Source of the DNA: Ohtaekwangia sp035628875
Lineage (GTDB): Bacteria > Bacteroidota > Bacteroidia > Cytophagales > Cyclobacteriaceae
Direction: 5' to 3'
Assembly: GCA_035628875.1 (NCBI GenBank)
Contig: DASPIZ010000162.1
Span: forward strand, 39,543-103,542
DNA: 64,000 nt
Below the pieces are notes generated by a model. The model had not been told where the DNA came from. It searched no databases and was given only the letters and a program-made list of their open reading frames with translations. A program made the position numbers and the translations under genes. Of the stretch, positions 38,526 to 46,547 are shown one piece after another; position 1 is the stretch's first letter, and every line of letters starts with the position of its first letter.

Positions 38526-38613
38526 CCCTTTTTTTTGTTAGCCAAAAAAAAGGGGCAAACCTTTCTAATATTACCCACAAAGCGAAAGGTTTGTTGTTCC
38601 CCGGGAGGCTAAC
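38526..38613 (+). terminator. Nested inverted repeat downstream of the TPR array
   Basis: A stacked set of inverted repeats: GTTAGCC (38537-38543) with GGCTAAC (38607-38613); GGGG (38552-38555) with CCCC (38599-38602); and CAAACCTTTC (38556-38565) with GAAAGGTTTG (38584-38593), enclosing an 18-nt loop. An overlapping alternative hairpin pairs CCCTTTTTTTT at 38526 with the A-tract plus GGGG. It may end the array transcript, but no U-tract follows the big stem, so a regulatory RNA fold or small palindromic element is equally possible. Confidence 0.55.
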
Positions 38614-38796
38614 GTTTATTTTTCACAACGATGTTTTGTCTTGTATTTAATGATTTGAAATTAAGGGAAAGCCAATCAATTTGGGTGCAGCATGGATCGA
38701 TTACCAGGAAAACCAGACAGTGCCCCGGTCAGGAATTCCTTATCGATTGTGATATCATCCATTTAAAGATGATTTTTATGACGAAATAGATTGATC

Positions 38797-39429
38797 ATGA
38801 ATCGAAAGCGATCCTTTTTACTGGTGGACGATGAAGCTTTAATCCGTGAAGGATTGAAGTCGTTGTTACAAACAGAATCTTTTGTAAAAAATATCTACGA
38901 AGCAGCTTCTAAATCTGGAGTGGAAGAACAGCTTGAAAATCAAATCGACATTGTTTTACTTGATTTCCGATTAGGTGAAGTGAATGGGATAGACCTTATC
39001 CCAGTGATCAACAAAAAGGATGATGGAATAAAAATTATTGTCATCACCGGATTAGAAGGTGCCGAGTTGATCATTAACCTGCTGAGGGCTGGGGTTCATG
39101 GGATAGTCCATAAACTGGATGGATACAAGGAAATAAGGAATGCAATCCTCCATGTTATGGAAGGGGATACCTATTACCCTCCCGGAATTATACAAATTAT
39201 TCAGACCAATGCTCATCGTTGGGACAAAATGCCTTCGGTGATGCTTACCCTGCCGGAACGCGACCTGTTAAAAGCCATAGCCAGTGGGTTGACCACAAAG
39301 GAAATCGCTGTTAAACTTAAAATGTCTGAAGCCACGGCAGAGACATACCGGCTGAGGCTGATCAAAAAAGTAAACGTTCCCAACACCGCTGCGTTGCTGG
39401 CCTTTGCCTACCGAAACGGCATGCTCTAA
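38797..39429 (+). CDS. NarL/LuxR-type response regulator
   Basis: 211 residues from the ATG at 38797. Receiver domain: acidic pocket VDDEA (D11, D12), phospho-acceptor D56 in IVLLDFRLG, the conserved Thr in IVITG and the Lys in VHKLDG. The C-terminal LuxR helix-turn-helix (about 148-208) is LPERDLLKAIASGLTTKEIAVKLKMSEATAETYRLRL. It is a DNA-binding output regulator. It lies between the TPR array and a HisKA_3 kinase, converging with the latter and overlapping it by 4 bp, which makes that kinase the likely partner. Confidence 0.92.
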   Translation: MNRKRSFLLVDDEALIREGLKSLLQTESFVKNIYEAASKSGVEEQLENQIDIVLLDFRLGEVNGIDLIPVINKKDDGIKIIVITGLEGAELIINLLRAGVHGIVHKLDGYKEIRNAILHVMEGDTYYPPGIIQIIQTNAHRWDKMPSVMLTLPERDLLKAIASGLTTKEIAVKLKMSEATAETYRLRLIKKVNVPNTAALLAFAYRNGML

Positions 39430-40100
39430 GATGGAATACCATATTCAATTACGGCGAGGAGTCCTTTTTCACCTTGCTTATATTGGATTTTTGCGCCAAT
39501 GGCCTGGGCCCGCATGCGAAGCGTATTGTGTTTCTTTTTAAGCCGCGCTACAAATTCGTTCACCCGGGCGAACCCGGAGCCATCATCTTCTACTTCGATG
39601 ACCAGTTGTTTGGGCTGCCAGTTAATTCTCACCCACACATGCCATGCGGAGGAATGCCGCAGCGCATTGTGAATTAGTTCCTGAACCATCCTGATCAAAT
39701 ACGTCTCCGTTGGCCTTGGTAATTGCTGTGGATTGCCGGTAATGGACGGGTGAATCCTAAAGGATCCCGGCGTGTCCATGTTTTGGCAAAGCAATTCAAG
39801 GCTCTTTTCCAGCGAATCATCATCCATCCTGGCATGATGCAGGCGACGTGATATTCTGCGCACAGCATCAGTAATTCCCTGAAAATCATGTTGCATATGC
39901 TGAATTGTGGCCTGTGTTTCTTTAGGATTGGTATAAGATCGCTCCAGTTTATCAAAATGAAGCCTTAGAACCGATAGGCGCTGAATCAGATCGTCGTGGA
40001 GTTCGGCTCCCATTTCGGAAATAATGTGCTCACAGGCCTCCATAGCCTGTTTTGAGGCTTCTTTTTCAACACGGCGAGTCAAGAATAACGGAATTTTCAT
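39426..40100 (-). CDS. Soluble sensorless histidine kinase (HisKA_3 type)
   Basis: 224 residues from the ATG at 40100 (MKIPLFLTRRVEKEASKQAM); an upstream start at 40193 would add 31 residues that do not look like a domain. The HisKA_3 motif is GAELHDDLIQRLSVLRL with H35, the N box ELIHNALRHS (N145) and the G box VEDDGSGFA. There is no membrane helix, PAS, GAF or TPR region, so it has catalysis but no input domain. It belongs to the family that pairs with NarL-type regulators and converges on one. The input may come from the neighbouring receptors. Confidence 0.9.
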   Translation of the reverse strand: MKIPLFLTRRVEKEASKQAMEACEHIISEMGAELHDDLIQRLSVLRLHFDKLERSYTNPKETQATIQHMQHDFQGITDAVRRISRRLHHARMDDDSLEKSLELLCQNMDTPGSFRIHPSITGNPQQLPRPTETYLIRMVQELIHNALRHSSAWHVWVRINWQPKQLVIEVEDDGSGFARVNEFVARLKKKHNTLRMRAQAIGAKIQYKQGEKGLLAVIEYGIPS

Positions 40101-40419
40101 TTTGATCGGACAGCTATAAAGGTAACCGGATACCTTAGAAATCCGGTATGTTTTTGATGTAAGGTTTAACAAGCAATCTGTCAAAAATAACACTTAAAGT
40201 AACACTTTAAGTGGATGTCTTACCTAAATTTTGAATGTACCATCTTCAAAGACGCTTTCGATACCCAAAATATTTGACAGACCTTGTTAGTTGGATAAAC
40301 TCTCAAAGGGTGTTTGACTCGCAGAGCAACTTTGAAACTTCGTTAATCCATTAATTCAATTGGATTAATAGCCATGTGAAGACCGCCTGGCCAAGCGTTT
40401 TCCATTCATGCACAACTAC
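40101..40419. promoter_or_regulatory. Intergenic region with palindromic operator candidate and long flanking inverted repeat
   Basis: This ~320-bp stretch upstream of the kinase has no gene I can support. It holds a perfect 9-bp inverted repeat CACTTAAAG / CTTTAAGTG (40191-40199 and 40205-40213, 5-nt spacer), a reasonable binding site for a dimeric regulator such as the adjacent NarL-type protein. A second, longer inverted repeat brackets it: TAACAAGCAATCTGTCAAA (from 40167) and TTTGACAGACCTTGTTA (to 40289). Confidence 0.4.
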
Positions 40420-40462
40420 AAATAGAAATGCTGCGCCTAAATTAGGTGCAGCATTTCTATTT
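40420..40462 (-). terminator. Strong hairpin terminator after the small secreted peptide gene
   Basis: Arms AAATAGAAATGCTGCGCCTAA (40420-40440) and its complement (40442-40462) pair over 21 bp with a single G-T pair. It lies 19 bp past the stop of the minus-strand gene at 40482, with a T-rich arm end on that strand. Confidence 0.75.
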
Positions 40463-40481
40463 GCGACTCGACTAGATAATA

Positions 40482-40643
40482 CTATAATTTATCCTCTAGG
40501 GCAAAGCCGCCAAGCGGTTCTGATTGAGCCACCTCTGATTTGGGTGATGACTTTTCAGTTTTTGAACTGTTAACTGAAACAAACGTAAAAGACAATGTCA
40601 TTAAAGCGGATATGGCAAGTAGAACTATATTTTTTGTTTTCAT
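40482..40643 (-). CDS. Tiny exported peptide, 53 residues
   Basis: The reverse frame reads MKTKNIVLLAISALMTLSFTFV, a signal-peptide-like start, and a short Ser/Lys/Glu-rich mature part ending EPLGGFALEDKL. The frame is ATG-started and followed by a 21-bp hairpin terminator, which supports a real gene. Short exported peptides with a GG turn near the C terminus occur in Bacteroidota, but I know no function. It could be a signal molecule, a substrate or a regulator of the neighbouring TPR receptors. Confidence 0.65.
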   Translation of the reverse strand: MKTKNIVLLAISALMTLSFTFVSVNSSKTEKSSPKSEVAQSEPLGGFALEDKL

Positions 40644-40694
40644 AAGTCAAATGTTTGAGCTAGATTAATTAATATTTTGTTTTGGATTGAGAGT

Positions 40695-40832
40695 TTACAG
40701 TTGTCCCGGGGTACTCGCTCCTCCTGCTGGATTAGTTAACTGTGGTTTTGGTTTAACTTCTTCTTCAGTGCATGATGTTAATGCCAAAGAGGTTGAAAAT
40801 GCAATAAGTAGGATGTAAATGATCTTTTTCAT
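40695..40832 (-). CDS. Tiny lipoprotein, 45 residues
   Basis: The reverse frame reads MKKIIYILLIAFSTSLALTSC, a typical lipoprotein signal with Cys21 in the lipobox LTSC, then TEEEVKPKPQLTNPAGGASTPGQL. Acidic residues after the Cys are common in surface-exposed Bacteroidota lipoproteins. It lies 51 bp upstream of the other tiny exported gene on the same strand and divergent from the TPR kinase (52 bp). Function unknown. Confidence 0.65.
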   Translation of the reverse strand: MKKIIYILLIAFSTSLALTSCTEEEVKPKPQLTNPAGGASTPGQL

Positions 40833-40884
40833 ACATATAGGTTTAGTGGTTTACAATCGAGATTTTAGGATTTAAACTGTTTTT

Positions 40885-43086
40885 ATGTTTAATTGTAAAC
40901 CAAAGTTGGATCCCTTGAACACTATTTTTTTCAGGATAAATTTCTCTAAACTACACGTGTACGAAATATTTCCTTGTCTGACTAAAACTTTCATATTCAT
41001 CACACTCTTCGTGTTTTGTTGTCTTAATTCATTCCCACAGTCCTCAAAAATAGACTCTCTTAAAAATCAACTTGAAGCAAGCCATGAGGTTTCCAAATAT
41101 GATGTACTGATTGCCCTAATGCAGGAGTATTATAGACAGAATGAAATCAATAAATCGTTAGAAGTTTGTAATGCAGCCAGAGCCTTAGCATTTGAGATTG
41201 GCGATTCCGCAAAAATCGTTAGGTGTGGTCGAAACCAAGGTCAGATATTAAACCGATTGGAAAGGGCAAAGGAAGCCTCTGAAACATTGTTATCTGTTCT
41301 TCCGATCGCGAAAAGAAATGGGTTTTTGAATGACTATAAATCAATTTTAAACAACCTTGGGATTGCGTACACTTTTCAAGCCAAATATGATCAGGCTTTA
41401 AAAATTCATTTTGAAACTTTAGTGCTGAGAGAAAAGGATAAAGATAACGTTGAGATAATCAATTCATTAAATAACATAGGTCTTGTTTATTTTAAACTAA
41501 AAAACTACAATGAAGCAATTGCTTACTACGCTAAGGCTATAGCGCTTGCGAAGGAAAGTCCACATTATGAAGACGAAGAAAGAATTTTAATAAATATTGC
41601 GTTATGTTATAACCAACTAAACCAGTTTAAAGAGGCTGAAAAATATTTTGATGAGGCTTTCGAAAAATGTAAAGGACAATGCGGTAAGCAATTTGAGATA
41701 GAAGGAAAATTTGGTCTTGGCCTGGCTTATTTTGGATTAGAGCAATATGAGAAAGCGGAGATACTTTTTAAGCAATCTTTGGCAACATCTAGGGAGATTA
41801 AAAATAGACGATTCCAAGCTGAAAACTTATTACATTTAGGGCGGACTTTTATCAAATACCAACAGTGGGAGGAAACAATCAATGCCTTAAACGAATGTGA
41901 AAGAATTTCAAGAGAAGAACAGTATAATGATGTGCTAATTAATTGTCTTCACGAATTTTCTAATGTTTACAACCTTCAATTAGATTTTCAAAACGCTTCT
42001 TATTACCAAGCCAAGTATATTCATTTAAAGGATAGCATTTACAGTGAGCAGCTTATAAGCAATATTGCCAAAATCCAAACCCAATACGCCGAACGGGAAA
42101 ACATCAAAACCATCGCATCCAAAGACGTAGTAATCAAACAACAGCGTGACCTCAACGTTGCCATCGCCGTCATCGCGATACTTGCTGGGTTATTGATCCT
42201 GGTGTTGCAGCGGAGTAACCGGGTTTCGAAACAGGTGAATGCGCAGTTGTCGGAGGCGAAAACTACGATCCAGGAACAGAACAAGTTGCTGGAGATCAAA
42301 AACAAAGACCTTGACCGCGAGGTGGAGAAAAAAACGATTGACCTGGAGCGTGTTAACCTTTCACTGAAACAGGTAAACGATGAACTGGATAACTTCATCT
42401 ATAAAACATCCCATGATATCCGCGGACCACTGGCCAGTCTCAAAGGCATGTGTAATGTGGCCCTCATGGACGTTACCGATCCTATCGCACTCGACTACCT
42501 CAAGAAACTGGATGCCACCGCTGAACGACTCAACTCTATCCTGACGCGACTGCTGATCATCAACCAGATCAATAACTCCAAACTTTCCGTGTCGCGCGTG
42601 GATTTTGCGAGGATCATTGATGATGTGCTGCTCCTCGAAAAGAAACGTGGCTTGCCCCCGAAATTAGAGATACGCAAGAACATCGATCCTAATATTTCAA
42701 TCCAATCCGATAAGGAACTTGTTCGTATCGTACTGGAGAACCTTATCGATAATGCCATCAAATTCTTCAACGACGCGGAGCAAATTAATTCCTTCGTTGA
42801 AATCCACATCACCCTGGAGCAAGACGGTTTTGTGAAAGTGCGCGTGGTCGACAATGGTATTGGCATCAGCGAATCTAATCCCGGAAAGTTGTTCCAGATG
42901 TTTTTCCGTGCTTCCGAACGATCGGAGATCGGCGGTATCGGATTGTATATCGTTAAAACCGCCACTGCAAAAATCGGCGGGAAAGTAGGGCTGCTCACCA
43001 CACCAGAAGGCTACACCGAATTTTTTGTACTCCTGCCCATTCACCCGCCACAGAGCAATGACTGGCCGGAAAAAGCCGTCATCTAA
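40885..43086 (+). CDS. TPR sensor histidine kinase (full-length member of the array family)
   Basis: 733 residues. Signal region ending NSFPQ, mature SSKIDSLKNQLEASHEVSKYDVL, periplasmic TPRs (NIGLVYFKLKNYNEAIAYYAKAI), a CxxxC pair (KCKGQCGK), a membrane helix (about 421-440, VAIAVIAILAGLLILVL), a coiled coil, then HisKA with H510 in TSHDIRGPLASLKG, and HATPase: N box ENLIDNAIKFF, G1 VVDNGIGI, G2 GGIGLYIVKTA. It is an intact membrane sensor kinase with no receiver domain. The ATG at 40885 gives a long leader; a GTG at 40957 would give a neater signal peptide. The TPR half is AT-rich and the kinase half, from about 42050, is clearly GC-richer, suggesting a domain join. Confidence 0.92.
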   Translation: MFNCKPKLDPLNTIFFRINFSKLHVYEIFPCLTKTFIFITLFVFCCLNSFPQSSKIDSLKNQLEASHEVSKYDVLIALMQEYYRQNEINKSLEVCNAARALAFEIGDSAKIVRCGRNQGQILNRLERAKEASETLLSVLPIAKRNGFLNDYKSILNNLGIAYTFQAKYDQALKIHFETLVLREKDKDNVEIINSLNNIGLVYFKLKNYNEAIAYYAKAIALAKESPHYEDEERILINIALCYNQLNQFKEAEKYFDEAFEKCKGQCGKQFEIEGKFGLGLAYFGLEQYEKAEILFKQSLATSREIKNRRFQAENLLHLGRTFIKYQQWEETINALNECERISREEQYNDVLINCLHEFSNVYNLQLDFQNASYYQAKYIHLKDSIYSEQLISNIAKIQTQYAERENIKTIASKDVVIKQQRDLNVAIAVIAILAGLLILVLQRSNRVSKQVNAQLSEAKTTIQEQNKLLEIKNKDLDREVEKKTIDLERVNLSLKQVNDELDNFIYKTSHDIRGPLASLKGMCNVALMDVTDPIALDYLKKLDATAERLNSILTRLLIINQINNSKLSVSRVDFARIIDDVLLLEKKRGLPPKLEIRKNIDPNISIQSDKELVRIVLENLIDNAIKFFNDAEQINSFVEIHITLEQDGFVKVRVVDNGIGISESNPGKLFQMFFRASERSEIGGIGLYIVKTATAKIGGKVGLLTTPEGYTEFFVLLPIHPPQSNDWPEKAVI

Positions 43087-43176
43087 CATTTTTTTCCTGC
43101 TTTTCTATGAGCATCTTTGCCCCCTGATTGGGCCCAACCCAATACCTAATGCCAAATTCCCAATGCCTAAAATTGT

Positions 43177-45276
43177 ATGAAAGAGTATAAACGCCACACC
43201 ATCACCGCCGCCTTACCTTATGCCAATGGCCCCTTACACATCGGTCACATCGCCGGGGCCTATTTGCCTGCAGATACCTACGTCAGGTACCTGCGCCTGA
43301 AAGGAGAGGATGTGCTCTTTATCTGTGGGTCTGATGAGCATGGTGTAGCCATTACGTTGGGTGCGAAGAAGGAAGGTGTGTCGCCGCGCGAGTTTGTGGA
43401 CAAGTACCACAACAAAATGAAAAAGGCTTTTGAGGATTTCGGAATATCTTTCAGTATCTATTCACGGACTTCCAATCCCGGACATTACGAGACTGCCCAG
43501 GAATTTTTTACCACCATCTATAAAAAAGATCTCTTTATTGAAGAGACGTCGGATCAGTATTATGATGAACAGGAAAATGTTTTCCTGGCAGATCGTTATA
43601 TCATTGGTACGTGTCCGAATTGTGGCAACACCAACGCTTACGGTGATCAGTGTGAGAAGTGCGGAAGTAGTTTGAGTCCGAAACAACTGATCAATCCCCG
43701 TTCTACGGTGTCCGGTAATACACCCGTGTTGAAGCCAACCAAACACTGGTATTTTCCCTTAGATAAATTCGAAACATGGCTGAAGGAATGGGTGGTGGAA
43801 GGACATCGTGACGATTGGAAAATAAATGTATACGGTCAGTGTAAGTCGTGGCTCGACCAGGGACTTCAGCCGCGTTCCATAACACGCGATCTGGATTGGG
43901 GTATTCCTGTTCCGCTGCCAGACGCGAAAGGAAAAGTATTGTATGTGTGGTTCGATGCACCCATCGGTTACATCTCTGCGACAAAAGAGCTGCGCCCGAA
44001 CGACTGGCAAAAATACTGGAAGGATCCCGAGACAAGGTTGATCCACTTTATTGGTAAGGACAACATCGTATTTCATTGTATCATCTTTCCGGCCATGTTA
44101 AAAGCCGCCGGAGATTTTATCCTTCCCGATAATGTTCCAGCCAATGAATTTCTAAACCTTGAAGGCGATAAGATTTCAACATCGCGGAATCACGCGGTAT
44201 GGCTTCATGAATACCTGGAAGATCTACCGGGTAGGAGGGATGAACTGCGGTATGTACTAACTTCCATTTCACCGGAAACAAAGGATGCTGATTTCACCTG
44301 GAAGGATTACCAACAGAAGGTGAACAGTGAACTGGTTGCGATCCTCGGTAATTTTGTAAACCGTGTGATGGTGCTCACCTGGAAATACTTTGATGGTAAG
44401 GTGCCTTCAGCGCATAAACTGCCGGCGACTGATGAGCGGCGGAAGAAAATTGTTCAGGTCTACGATCAGGCGCATACAGACCTGAATGTAGCTGTAAAAG
44501 AGATGTCGAATGCGTTAAAGGATTTTCGATTCCGCGAAGCGCAGTTCCAGATGATGCAGCTGGCGCGGATCGGAAACAAATTTCTGGCGGAAACTGAACC
44601 GTGGAAGCTGGCGAAAGAAGATATGGAAGCGGTGGCGAGTATACTGAATTATGCGTTGACCGTAGTCGGTAATATCGCCATTGCCTGTGAACCTTTTCTT
44701 CCGGATGCATCGGCAAACATTAAAAAGCAATTGAATAGTGCCGCACTTGAAGGATACTGGAATGAACTCTGGAAAAAGGAAACCATGATTGAACCGCTTC
44801 CGGTACATCATCAATTAAATAAGGCGGAATTGCTGTACAGAAACGTAGAGGATGAGGACATCGAAAAACAGATAACACGGCTGAAGAAAACAGCACCAGT
44901 TGAAACAACGCCATCAGCTGCAGTAGAGAATGCATTGAAGCCACTGAAATCTGAAATTGTTTATGATGACTTCGCCAAACTGGATCTGCGTGTAGGCACT
45001 GTGTTGTCGGCAGAGAAAATGGAGAAGTCGAACAAACTTTTGAAACTCGTCGTGGACACCGGTATTGATAAACGCACCATTCTTAGTGGTATTGCGTTGC
45101 ACTATACTCCCGAGGAGATGGTTGGAAAACAAGTCACGCTCATCGCCAACCTGGCACCACGCAAGATGATGGGCATTGAATCACAAGGTATGATTCTTAT
45201 GGCAGAGGATATGGATGGTAAATTAAAACTGGTGGGGCCCTCGGATGTTGTCGCACCGGGTTCTCAAGTTAATTAG
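43177..45276 (+). CDS. metG: Methionyl-tRNA synthetase with C-terminal tRNA-binding domain
   Basis: 699 residues. Charges tRNA-Met with methionine. Visible: the HIGH motif PLHIGHIAGAY, a four-Cys zinc knuckle CPNCGNTNAYGDQCEKCG, the KMSKS equivalent KISTSRN, an anticodon-binding helical region, and a C-terminal EMAP/Arc1p-like OB domain (about 590-699, FAKLDLRVGTVLSAEKMEKSNKLL, APRKMMGIESQGMILMAED). The full-length architecture is standard for Bacteroidota. Confidence 0.97.
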   Translation: MKEYKRHTITAALPYANGPLHIGHIAGAYLPADTYVRYLRLKGEDVLFICGSDEHGVAITLGAKKEGVSPREFVDKYHNKMKKAFEDFGISFSIYSRTSNPGHYETAQEFFTTIYKKDLFIEETSDQYYDEQENVFLADRYIIGTCPNCGNTNAYGDQCEKCGSSLSPKQLINPRSTVSGNTPVLKPTKHWYFPLDKFETWLKEWVVEGHRDDWKINVYGQCKSWLDQGLQPRSITRDLDWGIPVPLPDAKGKVLYVWFDAPIGYISATKELRPNDWQKYWKDPETRLIHFIGKDNIVFHCIIFPAMLKAAGDFILPDNVPANEFLNLEGDKISTSRNHAVWLHEYLEDLPGRRDELRYVLTSISPETKDADFTWKDYQQKVNSELVAILGNFVNRVMVLTWKYFDGKVPSAHKLPATDERRKKIVQVYDQAHTDLNVAVKEMSNALKDFRFREAQFQMMQLARIGNKFLAETEPWKLAKEDMEAVASILNYALTVVGNIAIACEPFLPDASANIKKQLNSAALEGYWNELWKKETMIEPLPVHHQLNKAELLYRNVEDEDIEKQITRLKKTAPVETTPSAAVENALKPLKSEIVYDDFAKLDLRVGTVLSAEKMEKSNKLLKLVVDTGIDKRTILSGIALHYTPEEMVGKQVTLIANLAPRKMMGIESQGMILMAEDMDGKLKLVGPSDVVAPGSQVN

Positions 45277-45585
45277 ATTGTGATCAATTGATTTGAGATG
45301 CTGCTTTCGTTGTGAGCAGCTTTGGGACTAAAGTCCCTTTTGAAAAGATATCAAATACCAGGCGCTGAAGCGCATGGCAATTGATTCTGATGGTGAAGGA
45401 TATAGTAAGATATTTTGATTTTTTTGTTCCGTTTTAGAATGCAGGCAAAGACAATGCACTGGAGCGCCTGGCAATTGATACCTGGGGCGAGGGCGCTAGC
45501 TCACATCGTGTCCTTTTAAAATATGATTGCAACCACACCGGATTGGAATGACGTTAATTGACCGTTTCCGATTGATTCGTTTAAG
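45277..45585. repeat. Intergenic palindromes and REP-like short repeats after metG
   Basis: No gene seen. GGGACTAAAGTCCC (45324-45337) is a palindromic hairpin followed by TTTT and could terminate metG. Two related pieces follow: CAGGCGCTGAAGCGC then TGGCAATTGAT (near 45360-45385), and GGAGCGCCTGGCAATTGAT (near 45461-45480). They share the 11-bp TGGCAATTGAT, as in decayed dispersed repeats. Confidence 0.45.
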
Positions 45586-45873
45586 CTAAAACTTCCCCAA
45601 TTTTTCTTCCCACGTTACATCGCCATTTTGTTTGGCGTGTACCTTCATCGTTACTACTACTTCGTCGGCGCCTGCATTCAGGCAGGCTTCCTGTGCTTCT
45701 TTTGCGATTTGCATGAGTTTATCATAGGGCCCTTGCATCACGGTTTCCATGGCGCCCACACGATACTCGACTCCGGAGTGGGCAATTACTTCGATGGCTT
45801 TGTCGATGATGGGATAGGGGTGACCTTTCGCGATGGGAACAATTTGTATGGCAATATGGACTTGGTGTTTCAT
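45586..45873 (-). CDS. Thiamine-binding-type MTH1187/YkoF-like protein
   Basis: 95 residues. The pattern HVHIAIQIVPIAKGHPYPIIDKAIEVIAHSG ... MQIAKEAQEACLNAGADEVVVTMKVHA is the ferredoxin-like MTH1187 (DUF77) family, whose members bind thiamine or related pyrimidines. The conserved GVEYRVGAMETVMQGPYDKL loop is present. No transporter or thi gene is adjacent, so the substrate is not confirmed by context. Confidence 0.85.
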   Translation of the reverse strand: MKHQVHIAIQIVPIAKGHPYPIIDKAIEVIAHSGVEYRVGAMETVMQGPYDKLMQIAKEAQEACLNAGADEVVVTMKVHAKQNGDVTWEEKLGKF

Positions 45874-45922
45874 ATTATTAGTTTTTGTTGATGGTGAAAA
45901 ATAAATCCCAAAGGCAATTTAG

Positions 45923-46208
45923 GGCCACGAAGGCACGAAGACACAACGAAGGCAACGATCTTATGAATTAAACTGACTCATCGTTTTATACAGTATTCAT
46001 TGTACAAAATAGGAAAGATTTGGATAGCAATCGCGACTTGATTTATGCTTTTTGCCGGAATCTATTTATTAATCCCATAATAATTCTATGTCGTTTAGTT
46101 AAGCTTCCATAAATCTTCTCCTTGGGAGAGGGTAGGGTGAGGCCATAAAAAAAAAGCTTAACTAACAACATAGAATTATAGTTCAACACATCAGCGTTTT
46201 CTTTGTAA
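45923..46208. repeat. Tandem repeat unit A (~286 bp), copy of the pth 3' end plus palindrome
   Basis: Starts GGCCACGAAGGCACGAAGACAC and is nearly identical to the next unit. Near its start it carries a copy of the last codons of pth (reverse strand ACGATGAGTCAGTTTAATTC). Near its end is a palindrome, 46081-46178, with 25-bp arms (TAATTCTATGTCGTTTAGTT and complement) enclosing a smaller inverted repeat TCTCCTTGGGAGA. No coding potential. Confidence 0.85.
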
Positions 46209-46507
46209 GGCCACGAAGGCACGAAGACACAAAGAAGGCAACGATCTTACGAATTAAACTGACTCATCGTTTTATACAGTATTCATTGTACAAAATAGGA
46301 AAGATTTGGATAGCAATCGGGACTTGATTTATGCTTTTTGCCGAATCTATTTATTAATCCTATAATAATTCTATGTCGTTTAGTTAAGCTTCCATAAATC
46401 TTCTCCTTCGGAGAGGGTAGGGTGAGGCCATAAAAAACAAGCTTAACTAGACGACATAGAATTATAGTTCGACACTTAGTTTGAAAACATCAGCGTTTCT
46501 TTTGTAA
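46209..46507. repeat. Tandem repeat unit B (~299 bp)
   Basis: Second copy, with a few substitutions and one ~12-bp insertion near its end relative to unit A. The palindrome here is 46366-46465, and its arms match better (GTCGTTTAGTTAAGCTT against AAGCTTAACTAGACGAC). A third partial copy starts at 46508 and runs directly into the real pth 3' end, so the original source of the duplicated pth codons is on that side. Confidence 0.85.
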
Positions 46508-46547
46508 GGCCACGAAGGCACGAAATCACAAAGAATGCAAATCGTCT

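Noticed and set aside
40376..40573. 65-codon plus-strand frame
   Set aside because: It runs through the 21-bp hairpin terminator and antisense to the tiny exported peptide, and has no signal peptide or motif.
42495..43001. 168-codon minus-strand frame
   Set aside because: Antisense to the HATPase domain of the TPR kinase, which is fully conserved in the plus frame.
45923..46507. Possible CRISPR array from the repeated intergenic sequence
   Set aside because: Only two to three units of ~290 bp, nearly identical over their whole length and without short unique spacers. No cas genes nearby.
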